A stretch of DNA of 62,983 bases from an uncultured Bacteroidales bacterium (GTDB lineage: Bacteria; Bacteroidota; Bacteroidia; Bacteroidales; Paludibacteraceae), in contig CADAZU010000003.1 in assembly GCA_902792535.1 (NCBI GenBank), forward strand, positions 1 through 62,983, in the 5' to 3' direction. The notes beneath the pieces were generated by a model, which was not told the DNA's origin, did not search any database, and was given only the letters and a program-made list of their open reading frames with translations. This document shows positions 25,070 to 33,167 of the stretch, piece after piece (position 1 is the first letter of the stretch; each line of letters starts with the position of its first letter). Made by a program: the position numbers and the translations under genes.

Positions 25070-26941
25070 TTACTTCACTCTGCGACCGAAAGCGTCGAAC
25101 ACCTGTTCGCCCACTTTGATCAGCAACTGACCGTCCTGAACGAATTTCTCGCCTCTAACGGCTGACGGCATAGAGCTGACTTCCTCCACACCTTCCGTTT
25201 TGGTGCGGTCCACACGCTCGGTGTTCTTGTCCCCGCGCGCGCTATTCATCTTATAATATACGCCATAACCGTTGCCCTTCACAGCCAGCGTGTAGCCGCT
25301 CGGAGTGCTGTTATAACCCGAGTTCGGACCCAGCAACAGACGGATCTCACCATTCGTTCCGGTGATCGTAGCTTTGTAGAAACCGTCTCCGGCTTCGTCG
25401 CTCACGGCGCTCTCGCTATGAACACCTGCTTTGTAACGGGCATTGATCATTTTCTTAAGTTCCTCTTTGTACGTCACCCAGTGCGGCCAGAACACACACG
25501 GCACACCGGGCATGCTCAGCATATACGCGTTCGCTTGCAGCAACTTGTCCTTGCAAAGACCCATCGAATTGCCGTCGCCGCAGAACTCATTGCCATTATC
25601 GCGCAGGTGCGTGTCGTGGCTGTCGACGAATGTAACGGCATAGCGGGACTTACCTGCTCCCGGCAGACCTGCACCCTTCAGTTTCCAGTAGTTATCTGCC
25701 GCAATACCGTCATTGAATGCCGTATATTTGGTTGCGAAATCAAAGGTCGCAGTGTTCCAACCTGCATCGCTCAAACGTGCCTGCAAAGTATTCACATCAC
25801 CATCCCAATACTCCATGACGCTGAAATAAGCCTCCGCCGCTTTGTTATATTCGTTGATATGGCTGTTGTGATAGCCCTTGCAGTAGTCATAACGGAAACC
25901 ATCTACTTTGACCTCATTGCGCATCCATTTGAGGTATGCCTTGAACATATTGCGCACGTTTGCATTCGTATGATCCCAGTCACGCGAAGCAGCATAATTC
26001 GCCTCGTCGCCATAACCGTCATCGTTTCCTCCTGTCGCAAAACCCACACACTCTGCCGGAGCACCCGATGCAGAGTTATTCACCTCGTCCGTCCGGCAGA
26101 TATAACTTCCGTCCGGCACAAACTTACCGTACGTTCCGAAATTATAACCGCTTGCGTAACCACACCAGCCGCTCTTCGCATCGCCGTGATTGATCACAAT
26201 ATCAGCAATCACACGACCACCGTTCTTATGAATAATTTCAATCATCTGCGTCAGTTTTTCCTTCGTACCACGGTCGCTGCTCAATGAACTGTAGTCCGAC
26301 GGGTGATAACCCAGTCCGCTTCCGGCACTCATCGGCGGGAACCAGATCATATCAAACCACTGACCGATCTCCTCTGCCGACGAACCGTTATTGCCGTTCA
26401 GAAAATCAATCCATTTGGTACGACCAAAACCGTTTCCTCCGCCTTCGCCGGCACTTCCGCTTGTACTGTTCCAATAGAATGCCTGCAACATCACATCCGG
26501 ACATTTAGCCGGAACAGAACCGCCGTAACCCGGATTAACAGGATCACCCTTGCTGATATCCTGTCCTTCGCCACATACGGTACCTGGACCACTCGGACCG
26601 ATATACAACTGGTCAGCCTCATATTTCAGCTTGATATAGAAATCATAACATCCGCTTACACTCACATTGTAGTGGTCGCCGTCACGCGTGAAACCGGCTA
26701 CCGAAGACGTATTCAAATCCACTGCCCAAGCTGCCTTGTGGTCTGCGTCGTACAACTGCAATTTATCGCCATTCGACACCTGCACATGCGCCAGGTACTG
26801 TTCAAAACCCTCTCCGTATGGATCCGGTCCTTCGTACGAAGCAGCATAATACATCTTGCCGTTCACCAAAATTCCATAGCTCTGCGCCCATCCAATCATA
26901 CTGCAGAGAAAGGCTGCCAAAATCAATCCTGTTTTTTTCAT
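25070..26941 (-). CDS. Secreted GH13 alpha-amylase with N-terminal binding-type domain
   Basis: 623 residues. Signal peptide MKKTGLILAAFLCSMIGWAQ. An N-terminal beta domain at about 20-120 is shared with the satellite protein. The GH13 catalytic part starts PDVMLQAFYWNSTSG near 155. Conserved regions are DIVINHG near 249, VDGFRYDYCKGYH near 350 (nucleophile Asp), VMEYWDGD near 376 (Glu) and FVDSHDTHL near 441. The C-terminal tail is KFVQDGQLLIKVGEQVFDAF. It is an endo-acting alpha-amylase acting outside the cell on starch-like glucans. Its start codon lies 24 bases from the end of the next upstream amylase gene, so both are in one operon. Confidence 0.94.
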   Translation of the reverse strand: MKKTGLILAAFLCSMIGWAQSYGILVNGKMYYAASYEGPDPYGEGFEQYLAHVQVSNGDKLQLYDADHKAAWAVDLNTSSVAGFTRDGDHYNVSVSGCYDFYIKLKYEADQLYIGPSGPGTVCGEGQDISKGDPVNPGYGGSVPAKCPDVMLQAFYWNSTSGSAGEGGGNGFGRTKWIDFLNGNNGSSAEEIGQWFDMIWFPPMSAGSGLGYHPSDYSSLSSDRGTKEKLTQMIEIIHKNGGRVIADIVINHGDAKSGWCGYASGYNFGTYGKFVPDGSYICRTDEVNNSASGAPAECVGFATGGNDDGYGDEANYAASRDWDHTNANVRNMFKAYLKWMRNEVKVDGFRYDYCKGYHNSHINEYNKAAEAYFSVMEYWDGDVNTLQARLSDAGWNTATFDFATKYTAFNDGIAADNYWKLKGAGLPGAGKSRYAVTFVDSHDTHLRDNGNEFCGDGNSMGLCKDKLLQANAYMLSMPGVPCVFWPHWVTYKEELKKMINARYKAGVHSESAVSDEAGDGFYKATITGTNGEIRLLLGPNSGYNSTPSGYTLAVKGNGYGVYYKMNSARGDKNTERVDRTKTEGVEEVSSMPSAVRGEKFVQDGQLLIKVGEQVFDAFGRRVK

Positions 26942-26965
26942 CTTATTGTGTTTTTATTCATTAAT

Positions 26966-28474
26966 TCATTTCTCTCTGATTTCGCTTCCGGTCAGCGTAT
27001 AAGTCTTACCCTCACGGACGATATACACCTGTCCGTTGTAAATGATTTTTCTTACGCCGCTTGCGCCCGCCGGCCCAGTTTCTTCTATACCTTCGCCGCC
27101 TTCCTTATAATAGACGGTATGCTGCGGACCATCCACTATTTTCCTATACCCATCCGGCGTCTCCGTACTGCGTTTCGTGCCCAGACGGAGCATGAGCCGA
27201 CCGCGATGTCCCTGAATAACCGCCTCGTAGTTGTATTGCGAGGTCGTTTCGCTCAGCACAGCCGACTCCGAATGAATGCCGGCTAATTTGCGGGCTGCAA
27301 TCAAGGCATTGATCTCACTCTGATAGGTTTTCCAGTGAGGCCAGAACACGCAAGGCACACCCGGCATCGCGAGGATATACGCATACGCCTCCAGAACACG
27401 ATACCTGTGGGTGGGGTTGTTCAGGTTGATATTCTGACCACCGAATTGGTTATTGCCGTAACTCTCACGTTCGAACGTGTCGTGGTTGTCTATAAATGTG
27501 ACCGCATATTTCGCATACCCTTTGCCGCGCAGGCTGTTTGCAGGGTTGCGCAATTTGCCATACGAACCGCCTACAATAGCCTGGTGCAGCTGGTATTTCA
27601 ACGGAAAATCAAAAATCATCGTGTTATAGTTCGTCTCCTGCAAATGGCGAACCTGACGGTCTATGCCTTCCCACAACTCCGAAACAGACAAATACGGACG
27701 GCTCGCCTCATTGTACATGCTCAGATATTTGCCGTGGTAACCTAATGTCATGTCATACCGGAACCCGTCATATTTCATCACGTCAATCATCCATTGCACG
27801 TACGCCTTCGCCCAGTTCTGCACCAACTCGTTTGTATGATCCAGATCGCGCGCACCATCGAAATTGCTTCCCGTGTCTGCGTTTCCGCGCTCCGACTTGT
27901 CAGCGCCATAGCACGTCGAACTGGTATTCGTGAAACCCTCGTCGCTACTACATATATGCTGCTGTGTCAACTGATAAGTACCATACGATCCGAAATTATC
28001 GGCGTAGAAATCACACCAGTTGCTCTTGTTGCCGCGGTGGTTGATCACAATGTCCGCTAGCACGCGCGTGTCTCCTCTGTGTAGCGCAGCAATCAGCTCT
28101 TTCAGTTTCGAACTCGATCCCCAGTCGCTCTCTTGTTTGCTCAGCTGCCTGTGGGTGTAACCCACACCGCCATTGCCGTTACCGCCGTCGCCATAAGCAC
28201 TCGGCGGAAACCATACCAAGTCAAAATTGGCGGTAATAGCCGCAGTATCTTTCAGCAGATCAACCCATCTCGTACGACCGTACTTGGAATCATTTCCCGT
28301 CTGGTTCTTGTAACTGTCCCAATAGAATGCCTGCAGCATCACATCCTCGCACTCACTCGGCACGCCAATGTTCGTCGGCTGCTCATCCTGTGCAACGGCA
28401 TTCGTTTGACCTTCCGCGCGCACCGCGCCCGCGATAAAAATTATTGAAAATACTGTTAAAATTGTTTTTCTCAT
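26966..28474 (-). CDS. Secreted GH13 alpha-amylase (first gene of the operon)
   Basis: 502 residues from the ATG at 28472-28474, giving the signal peptide MRKTILTVFSIIFIAGAVRA. A longer in-frame TTG start lies upstream of the promoter and is rejected. The catalytic domain begins CEDVMLQAFYWDSYK. Conserved regions are DIVINHRG near 142, GFRYDMTLGYHG near 238, SVSELWEG near 262 and FIDNHDTFE near 330. It lacks the N-terminal binding domain of its neighbour. The C-terminal tail is KIIYNGQVYIVREGKTYTL. A consensus promoter lies immediately upstream, so this gene leads the operon amylase, amylase, satellite protein, amylase, two kinases. Confidence 0.94.
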   Translation of the reverse strand: MRKTILTVFSIIFIAGAVRAEGQTNAVAQDEQPTNIGVPSECEDVMLQAFYWDSYKNQTGNDSKYGRTRWVDLLKDTAAITANFDLVWFPPSAYGDGGNGNGGVGYTHRQLSKQESDWGSSSKLKELIAALHRGDTRVLADIVINHRGNKSNWCDFYADNFGSYGTYQLTQQHICSSDEGFTNTSSTCYGADKSERGNADTGSNFDGARDLDHTNELVQNWAKAYVQWMIDVMKYDGFRYDMTLGYHGKYLSMYNEASRPYLSVSELWEGIDRQVRHLQETNYNTMIFDFPLKYQLHQAIVGGSYGKLRNPANSLRGKGYAKYAVTFIDNHDTFERESYGNNQFGGQNINLNNPTHRYRVLEAYAYILAMPGVPCVFWPHWKTYQSEINALIAARKLAGIHSESAVLSETTSQYNYEAVIQGHRGRLMLRLGTKRSTETPDGYRKIVDGPQHTVYYKEGGEGIEETGPAGASGVRKIIYNGQVYIVREGKTYTLTGSEIREK

Positions 28475-28497
28475 GATATTTATGTTTAAAACGGCTG

Positions 28498-28529
28498 CAA
28501 AGATAATACTTTTTTTTGGAACAAACAAG
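28498..28529 (-). promoter_or_regulatory. Promoter of the amylase operon
   Basis: Minus strand CTTG (28529-28526), 20 bases, TATCTTTG (28505-28498). A TTTG four bases nearer is an alternative -33. The start point is about 17 bases before the ATG. Confidence 0.75.
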
Positions 28530-28606
28530 AATTTTCCAAAAAAAACGCCCAAAAGTTCTAAAATGTCCGCAATGGTCGTGAAGAGGTCACGGAGTGGTCA
28601 CGGGGT

Positions 28607-29293
28607 TTAGCAGTGCGCAGAGACGAGTTGGCGGACGTGTATGCGTGCATCCGGATCAACGCAAAAAACGATTTTCCAGCCGGCGTAATCCATTTTGTAC
28701 TCACGCTCCGGGTCGTTTTGGTAGGCGGGTCTGGGATCCTGCGAGAGGATATACTCTATTTCGCGTTTGGTTTGCGGGTCGGGCAAATCCGTTATTTGCC
28801 CCCAGTCCACGGGCAAGCGGTAATTTTTCGTCTCTTCCGCAAAACCGTTCTTTGCGTCAGGGTGCGAGTCGCTGAAAGAGAGATAGGGTTTGATGTCATA
28901 GACGGGTGTACCGTCGAGGAGATCCGCTCCGCTGACGAGGAGCCCGATGCGGTTCTCCGGCGTAGTCTCCAGAATATCGATGAGTCTGACGCTGCTCAGA
29001 CCGATCGGATTAGGGCGGAAGGGGCTGCGCGTGGCAAAAACACCCATTCGCTTGTTTCCTCCCAAGCGCGGAGGGCGCACCGTAGGCGACCAGTTTTCCA
29101 TGGGCGTTTCGCTAAATCCCCACAGGAGCCACAGATGGCTGTACCCTTCTATACCTCTCAGTGCCTCGCGCACATTGTATTCGGGTTCAAACACAATGCG
29201 CGTCAAGACAGGACTTTCGTCCCTACTCTGCCGCGGGATGCCGAACTTGTCCGTGTGCCCGTTGCGGGCGTATGCAATCACTTTTAGTTCCAT
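28607..29293 (-). CDS. trmO: tRNA (N6-threonylcarbamoyladenosine37-N6)-methyltransferase
   Basis: 228 residues. TsaA/YaeB family motifs: N-terminal LKVIAYARN with RQSRDESP, EGYSHLWLLWGFSET, the hallmark GVFATRSPFRPNPIGLSSV, and DLLDGTPVYDIKPYLSFSD. The enzyme uses S-adenosylmethionine to methylate t6A at position 37 of threonine-type tRNAs. The length matches the family (about 230). It has its own promoter at 29313-29344 and no close partner on the same strand; a divergent promoter serves tRNA-Phe. Between its stop and the amylase promoter lie two GGTCACGG copies only. Confidence 0.93.
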   Translation of the reverse strand: MELKVIAYARNGHTDKFGIPRQSRDESPVLTRIVFEPEYNVREALRGIEGYSHLWLLWGFSETPMENWSPTVRPPRLGGNKRMGVFATRSPFRPNPIGLSSVRLIDILETTPENRIGLLVSGADLLDGTPVYDIKPYLSFSDSHPDAKNGFAEETKNYRLPVDWGQITDLPDPQTKREIEYILSQDPRPAYQNDPEREYKMDYAGWKIVFCVDPDARIHVRQLVSAHC

Positions 29294-29312
29294 AATTGAG
29301 CAGTTTGGGGTG

Positions 29313-29344
29313 CAAAATTACTGCTTTTTTGCCAAAAGAGCAAG
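29313..29344 (-). promoter_or_regulatory. Promoter of trmO
   Basis: Minus strand CTTG (29344-29341), 20 bases, TAATTTTG (29320-29313). Confidence 0.75.
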
Positions 29345-29380
29345 AAAAATGCACGCTTTTGCAAAAAAAATGCAGAAAAA

Positions 29381-29412
29381 TTTGGTCAATTCAAAAAAAA
29401 GCAGTACTTTTG
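29381..29412 (+). promoter_or_regulatory. Promoter of tRNA-Phe
   Basis: TTTG (29381-29384), 20 bases, TACTTTTG (29405-29412), a full consensus match. A leader of about 70 bases with a small TTCCCCG/CGGGGA-type hairpin (about 29464-29482) precedes the tRNA. Confidence 0.82.
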
Positions 29413-29490
29413 CACCCGATTTTCGCTCGAAGGACGTTTATAGCCCCTTCCGGCGGAGGCCAGTTTCCCCGATTAACGGGGACATTTCCG

Positions 29491-29563
29491 GGTGCCATAG
29501 CTCAGTTGGTAGAGCAAAGGACTGAAAATCCTTGTGTCACTGGTTCGATTCCCGTTGGCACCA
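29491..29563 (+). tRNA. tRNA-Phe (anticodon GAA)
   Basis: A 73-base cloverleaf. The acceptor stem is GGTGCCA with TGGCACC plus discriminator A. The D-arm has AGCTCAGTTGGTAGAGC, the anticodon loop is CTGAAAA with anticodon GAA, and the T-arm has GGTTCGATTCC. The CCA end is not fully encoded (ACC A then CAA). Confidence 0.97.
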
Positions 29564-29566
29564 CAA

Positions 29567-29596
29567 AAAAAGAGACTCTTTCGGGTCTCTTTTTTG
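29567..29596 (+). terminator. Terminator of tRNA-Phe
   Basis: AAAAGAGAC, a short loop including TTTCG, GTCTCTTTT and a T-run directly after the tRNA. Confidence 0.85.
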
Positions 29597-29632
29597 GTTC
29601 TGTATGCAATCTGTATTCTTGATCCGCTGTGC

Positions 29633-31114
29633 TTACTTCGCTTTCTTGATTCGCTTTGCTTGAGAGATCGCGCCCGTCGGACAGACCAAACGGCATAAAT
29701 GACAGCCAACACATTTCTGTCCGAGGATGCGCGGTTTGCGGTCTTCGCCAAACTCAATCGCCTGATGACCGCCGTCCATACAAGAGACATAGCATCTTCC
29801 GCAACCGATACATTTCTCCTTGTCGATTATCGGATAAACCATCGTCTCGCGGTCCAGATCAGATGGCAGGACGATATTTTTCAACTCTTCGCCTACCAGT
29901 TTCTTCAACTCCGTAATACCGCGGGAAGCCATATAATGCTGCAGACCCAGGATCAGATCGTCTATAATCCGATACCCGTATTGCATCACAGCCGTACAAA
30001 CCTGCACGTTCCGGCAACCGAGTTGGATAAACTCCAGCGCGTCGCGCCAAGTCTCAATTCCTCCAATACCCGAGATATCCATATGTTTCTCGATACCCGC
30101 TTTATGCAAGATCGGATTGCCTGTCATCTCGTAAATCATACGAAGCGCAATGGGCTTGACCGCCTTGCCCGAATAGCCCGAAACGGTCTTTTTGTTGCTC
30201 ACCTCCGCCTCGTGGCTCATCGTGATGGATTTGATCGTATTGATGGCGCTAATACCGGACGCACCTGCGTAGAAACAAGCCAGCGCAGGAGAGGTCATAG
30301 ACATGATATTAGGCGTCATCTTTGGAATAACGGGGATCGAAACCGCGTCGCGCACGTACGATGTATAAAAGAGGATTAACTCGGAGTTCTGACCTATATC
30401 GCTTCCCAAACCCGTCAGACGCATCTGCGGACAGGAGAAATTCAGCTCCACAGCATCGCAACCTGCCTCTTCCGCCATTTTCGCCAACTCAATCCATTCC
30501 TCTTCGGTCTGTCCCATGATCGAAGCAATAACGCGTTTGGAAGGATAGTTCTGCTTCAGGCGGCGGAGAATATCAAAGTCCATCGTGTACGGATTTTCGC
30601 TCAACTGCTCCATATTGCGGAATCCGACAAAAGGCGTTCCTTCCTTTCGCACGGCGTCGAAGCGCGGCGAGACCTCGCGGATATCCGCTTTGGTAATGGT
30701 CTTGTAGAACACACCTGCCCAGCCGGCTTCAAAGGCGCGGGCTACCATGTCATAATTGGTACAGATAGCAGAAGAAGCCAAGAAGAACGGATTTTCGCAC
30801 ACCATGTCGCAGAAATTGATCTCCAGCGAAGGCAATTCCGCCGTCTGATGGCTGATAGCTGACGGCTGATCGCTGCCGTTTGCCGTCTGAGAGCTGATAG
30901 CTTTTGCAAGCTCCGAGATGCGGATGGGCTTGTCGTAATGAATACAGGCTTTCTCTGCCGCAGCAAGCTCGGCTTCCGGGATTTGGTTGAACAGTTCAGC
31001 AGCCGTTTGTAAGTTGTCGAACCGGGCTGCACGGATAGCACGGGCTGTCTTCAAGCCGCACGGAGCATCGTGGCACAAGAGGCAACGTGCTGTTTCTTCA
31101 TTCATGTGTAGCAT
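29633..31114 (-). CDS. preA: PreA-like dihydropyrimidine dehydrogenase / dihydroorotate-dehydrogenase-type flavoenzyme with ferredoxin domain
   Basis: 493 residues. N-terminal Cys-rich segment (ETARCLLCHDAPC at about 7-19, KACIHYDKPIRI) resembling a shortened PreT-type Fe-S domain. The FMN barrel lies at about 95-410 (FFLASSAICTNYDMVARAF, VELNFSCPQMR, GIGGIETWRDALEF). A C-terminal two-cluster ferredoxin has CIGCGRCYVSC and CVGCHLCRLVCPTG. The family reduces uracil/thymine in pyrimidine breakdown; the N-terminal Fe-S segment suggests electron transfer from a separate subunit, which I do not see here. Residues about 72-91 (QTANGSDQPSAISHQTAELP) are the translation of a short tandem repeat inserted in frame. 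It has its own promoter. Confidence 0.88.
   Translation of the reverse strand: MLHMNEETARCLLCHDAPCGLKTARAIRAARFDNLQTAAELFNQIPEAELAAAEKACIHYDKPIRISELAKAISSQTANGSDQPSAISHQTAELPSLEINFCDMVCENPFFLASSAICTNYDMVARAFEAGWAGVFYKTITKADIREVSPRFDAVRKEGTPFVGFRNMEQLSENPYTMDFDILRRLKQNYPSKRVIASIMGQTEEEWIELAKMAEEAGCDAVELNFSCPQMRLTGLGSDIGQNSELILFYTSYVRDAVSIPVIPKMTPNIMSMTSPALACFYAGASGISAINTIKSITMSHEAEVSNKKTVSGYSGKAVKPIALRMIYEMTGNPILHKAGIEKHMDISGIGGIETWRDALEFIQLGCRNVQVCTAVMQYGYRIIDDLILGLQHYMASRGITELKKLVGEELKNIVLPSDLDRETMVYPIIDKEKCIGCGRCYVSCMDGGHQAIEFGEDRKPRILGQKCVGCHLCRLVCPTGAISQAKRIKKAK
30842..30903 (-). repeat. GCTGATAGCTGA-type repeat inside preA
   Basis: Degenerate copies of CTGATGGCTGATAGCTGACGG and CTGAGAGCTGATAGC, with length compatible with the frame, encode a low-complexity linker between the N-terminal Fe-S segment and the flavin domain. 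Confidence 0.65.
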
Positions 31115-31155
31115 ATAGACTGGATTTTGGTATGATTAATACTAATTTACGGCTG

Positions 31156-31187
31156 CAAAGGTACTACTTTTTTTTCAAATACGCAAG
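31156..31187 (-). promoter_or_regulatory. Promoter of preA
   Basis: Minus strand CTTG (31187-31184), 20 bases, TACCTTTG (31163-31156). Confidence 0.78.
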
Positions 31188-31212
31188 AATTAAGCAAAAA
31201 AAATAGTTTCTA

Positions 31213-31244
31213 TTTGCACATATCGAATAATTATAGTAATTTTG
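31213..31244 (+). promoter_or_regulatory. Promoter of menA
   Basis: TTTG (31213-31216), 20 bases, TAATTTTG (31237-31244). It is divergent from the preA promoter with only 25 bases between the two -33 boxes. Confidence 0.82.
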
Positions 31245-31296
31245 CCCATTGTTAGTAAATACTTCGTCAATCATTAGTAAACCCATTTATACTGTT

Positions 31297-32139
31297 ATGA
31301 ATCCGTACATTCAATCATTAAGACTTCGCACTCTTCCCCTTTCCGTGTCGGGGATCATTCTCGGAACCGGCTTGGCAGCAAGCAAAAAATGGGTCGTCTT
31401 TGCGCTGGCTATCTGCACGACCCTCAGTCTCCAAATCCTCAGCAACCTCTGCAACGAATTAGGCGATGCGCAGAAAGGAACCGATACAGACCAGCATGGC
31501 AGAGCGGCATACGGCATGCAGAGCGGAAAGATCACAGAACGGCAAATGAAAGCCATGATTTGGCTGTTTTTGGGACTATGCATACTATTCGGTATTGCAT
31601 TGATTTACACCGTATTCGGCACACTCTTCAACATACAAAGTCTAGGATTCATAGCATTAGGACTGCTGGCGATCATTGGAGCGGTCACATACACCCTTGG
31701 AAAGCATAGTTACGGCTATATCGGTTTGGGCGATTTGGGTGTGTTCCTTTTCTTCGGATTGCTGAGCACGATGGGCGCTTATTATCTCCAGACGCAGACG
31801 ATAAATTGGGAGGTATTCTGCTGCGGGGTGGCGATCGGTCTCCCGTGCGTGGGCGTGTTAAACCTTAATAATATACGCGATATGGCGAACGACCGCAAGC
31901 ACGGCAAACATACCTTTGCGAGTCTCTTGGGCCCGACGGGCGCCCGGATTTACCATTCCGTCCTCATCCTCGGTTCGCTGGCTCTTTTCGCGCTCTTTGG
32001 ACATCTATGGACGCTATGTATTCTGCCCCTCTGGGGATGGCATCTATGGTACGTCTGGACGCATACGGAGCGGTTGGACAAACAGATGCCGGTTTTGATG
32101 TTTACTACGCTCATCGTCGCTATTTTGGCGTTGATTTAA
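31297..32139 (+). CDS. menA: 1,4-dihydroxy-2-naphthoate polyprenyltransferase
   Basis: 280 residues from the ATG at 31297; an in-frame TTG at 31249 lies at the predicted transcription start and is rejected. It is an integral membrane protein with about eight hydrophobic helices. The prenyl-diphosphate binding motif is NLCNELGDAQKGTDTDQ near residues 50-66, and the second is NNIRDMANDRKHGKHTFA near 190. It attaches the isoprenoid side chain in menaquinone biosynthesis at the inner membrane. It is a single-gene unit: own promoter and a terminator at 32164-32199. Confidence 0.93.
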   Translation: MNPYIQSLRLRTLPLSVSGIILGTGLAASKKWVVFALAICTTLSLQILSNLCNELGDAQKGTDTDQHGRAAYGMQSGKITERQMKAMIWLFLGLCILFGIALIYTVFGTLFNIQSLGFIALGLLAIIGAVTYTLGKHSYGYIGLGDLGVFLFFGLLSTMGAYYLQTQTINWEVFCCGVAIGLPCVGVLNLNNIRDMANDRKHGKHTFASLLGPTGARIYHSVLILGSLALFALFGHLWTLCILPLWGWHLWYVWTHTERLDKQMPVLMFTTLIVAILALI

Positions 32140-32163
32140 CAGAAAATACACATAAATGTGTAA

Positions 32164-32199
32164 AAATTGACACTTTTATTTGCGAGTGTCAATTTTTTA
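32164..32199 (+). terminator. Terminator of menA, overlapping the rfbA promoter
   Basis: AAATTGACACT (32164-32174), a 10-base loop, AGTGTCAATTT (32185-32195), then a short T-rich run. The 11-pair stem is perfect. The -33 TTTG of rfbA lies in the loop. Confidence 0.85.
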
Positions 32200-32210
32200 T
32201 TGTACCTTTG
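32179..32210 (+). promoter_or_regulatory. Promoter of rfbA, nested in the menA terminator
   Basis: TTTG (32179-32182), 20 bases, TACCTTTG (32203-32210). The spacer is the descending arm of the terminator hairpin. Confidence 0.82.
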
Positions 32211-32238
32211 CGGACGCTTATGTTAAAATACCATAGAT

Positions 32239-33132
<894 letters not shown>

Positions 33133-33133
33133 A

Positions 33134-33165
33134 ACCGTTAAATTGTTAAGCTGTTAAACTGTTAG
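33134..33165 (+). repeat. CTGTTAAA-type tandem repeat before the hybrid sensor gene
   Basis: CCGTTAAATTGTTAAGCTGT and TAAACTGTTAG: four degenerate 8-9 base units fill the 35-base spacer between rfbA and the next ATG at 33168. Confidence 0.65.
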
Positions 33166-33167
33166 AT

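Noticed and set aside
28475-28552. Longer N-terminus for the first amylase
   Set aside because: It starts at a TTG upstream of the promoter, and the signal peptide begins at the ATG 28472-28474.
28584-28607. GGTCACGG double copy after trmO
   Set aside because: Only two copies of 8 bases; too little to call a repeat array, though it resembles the other arrays.
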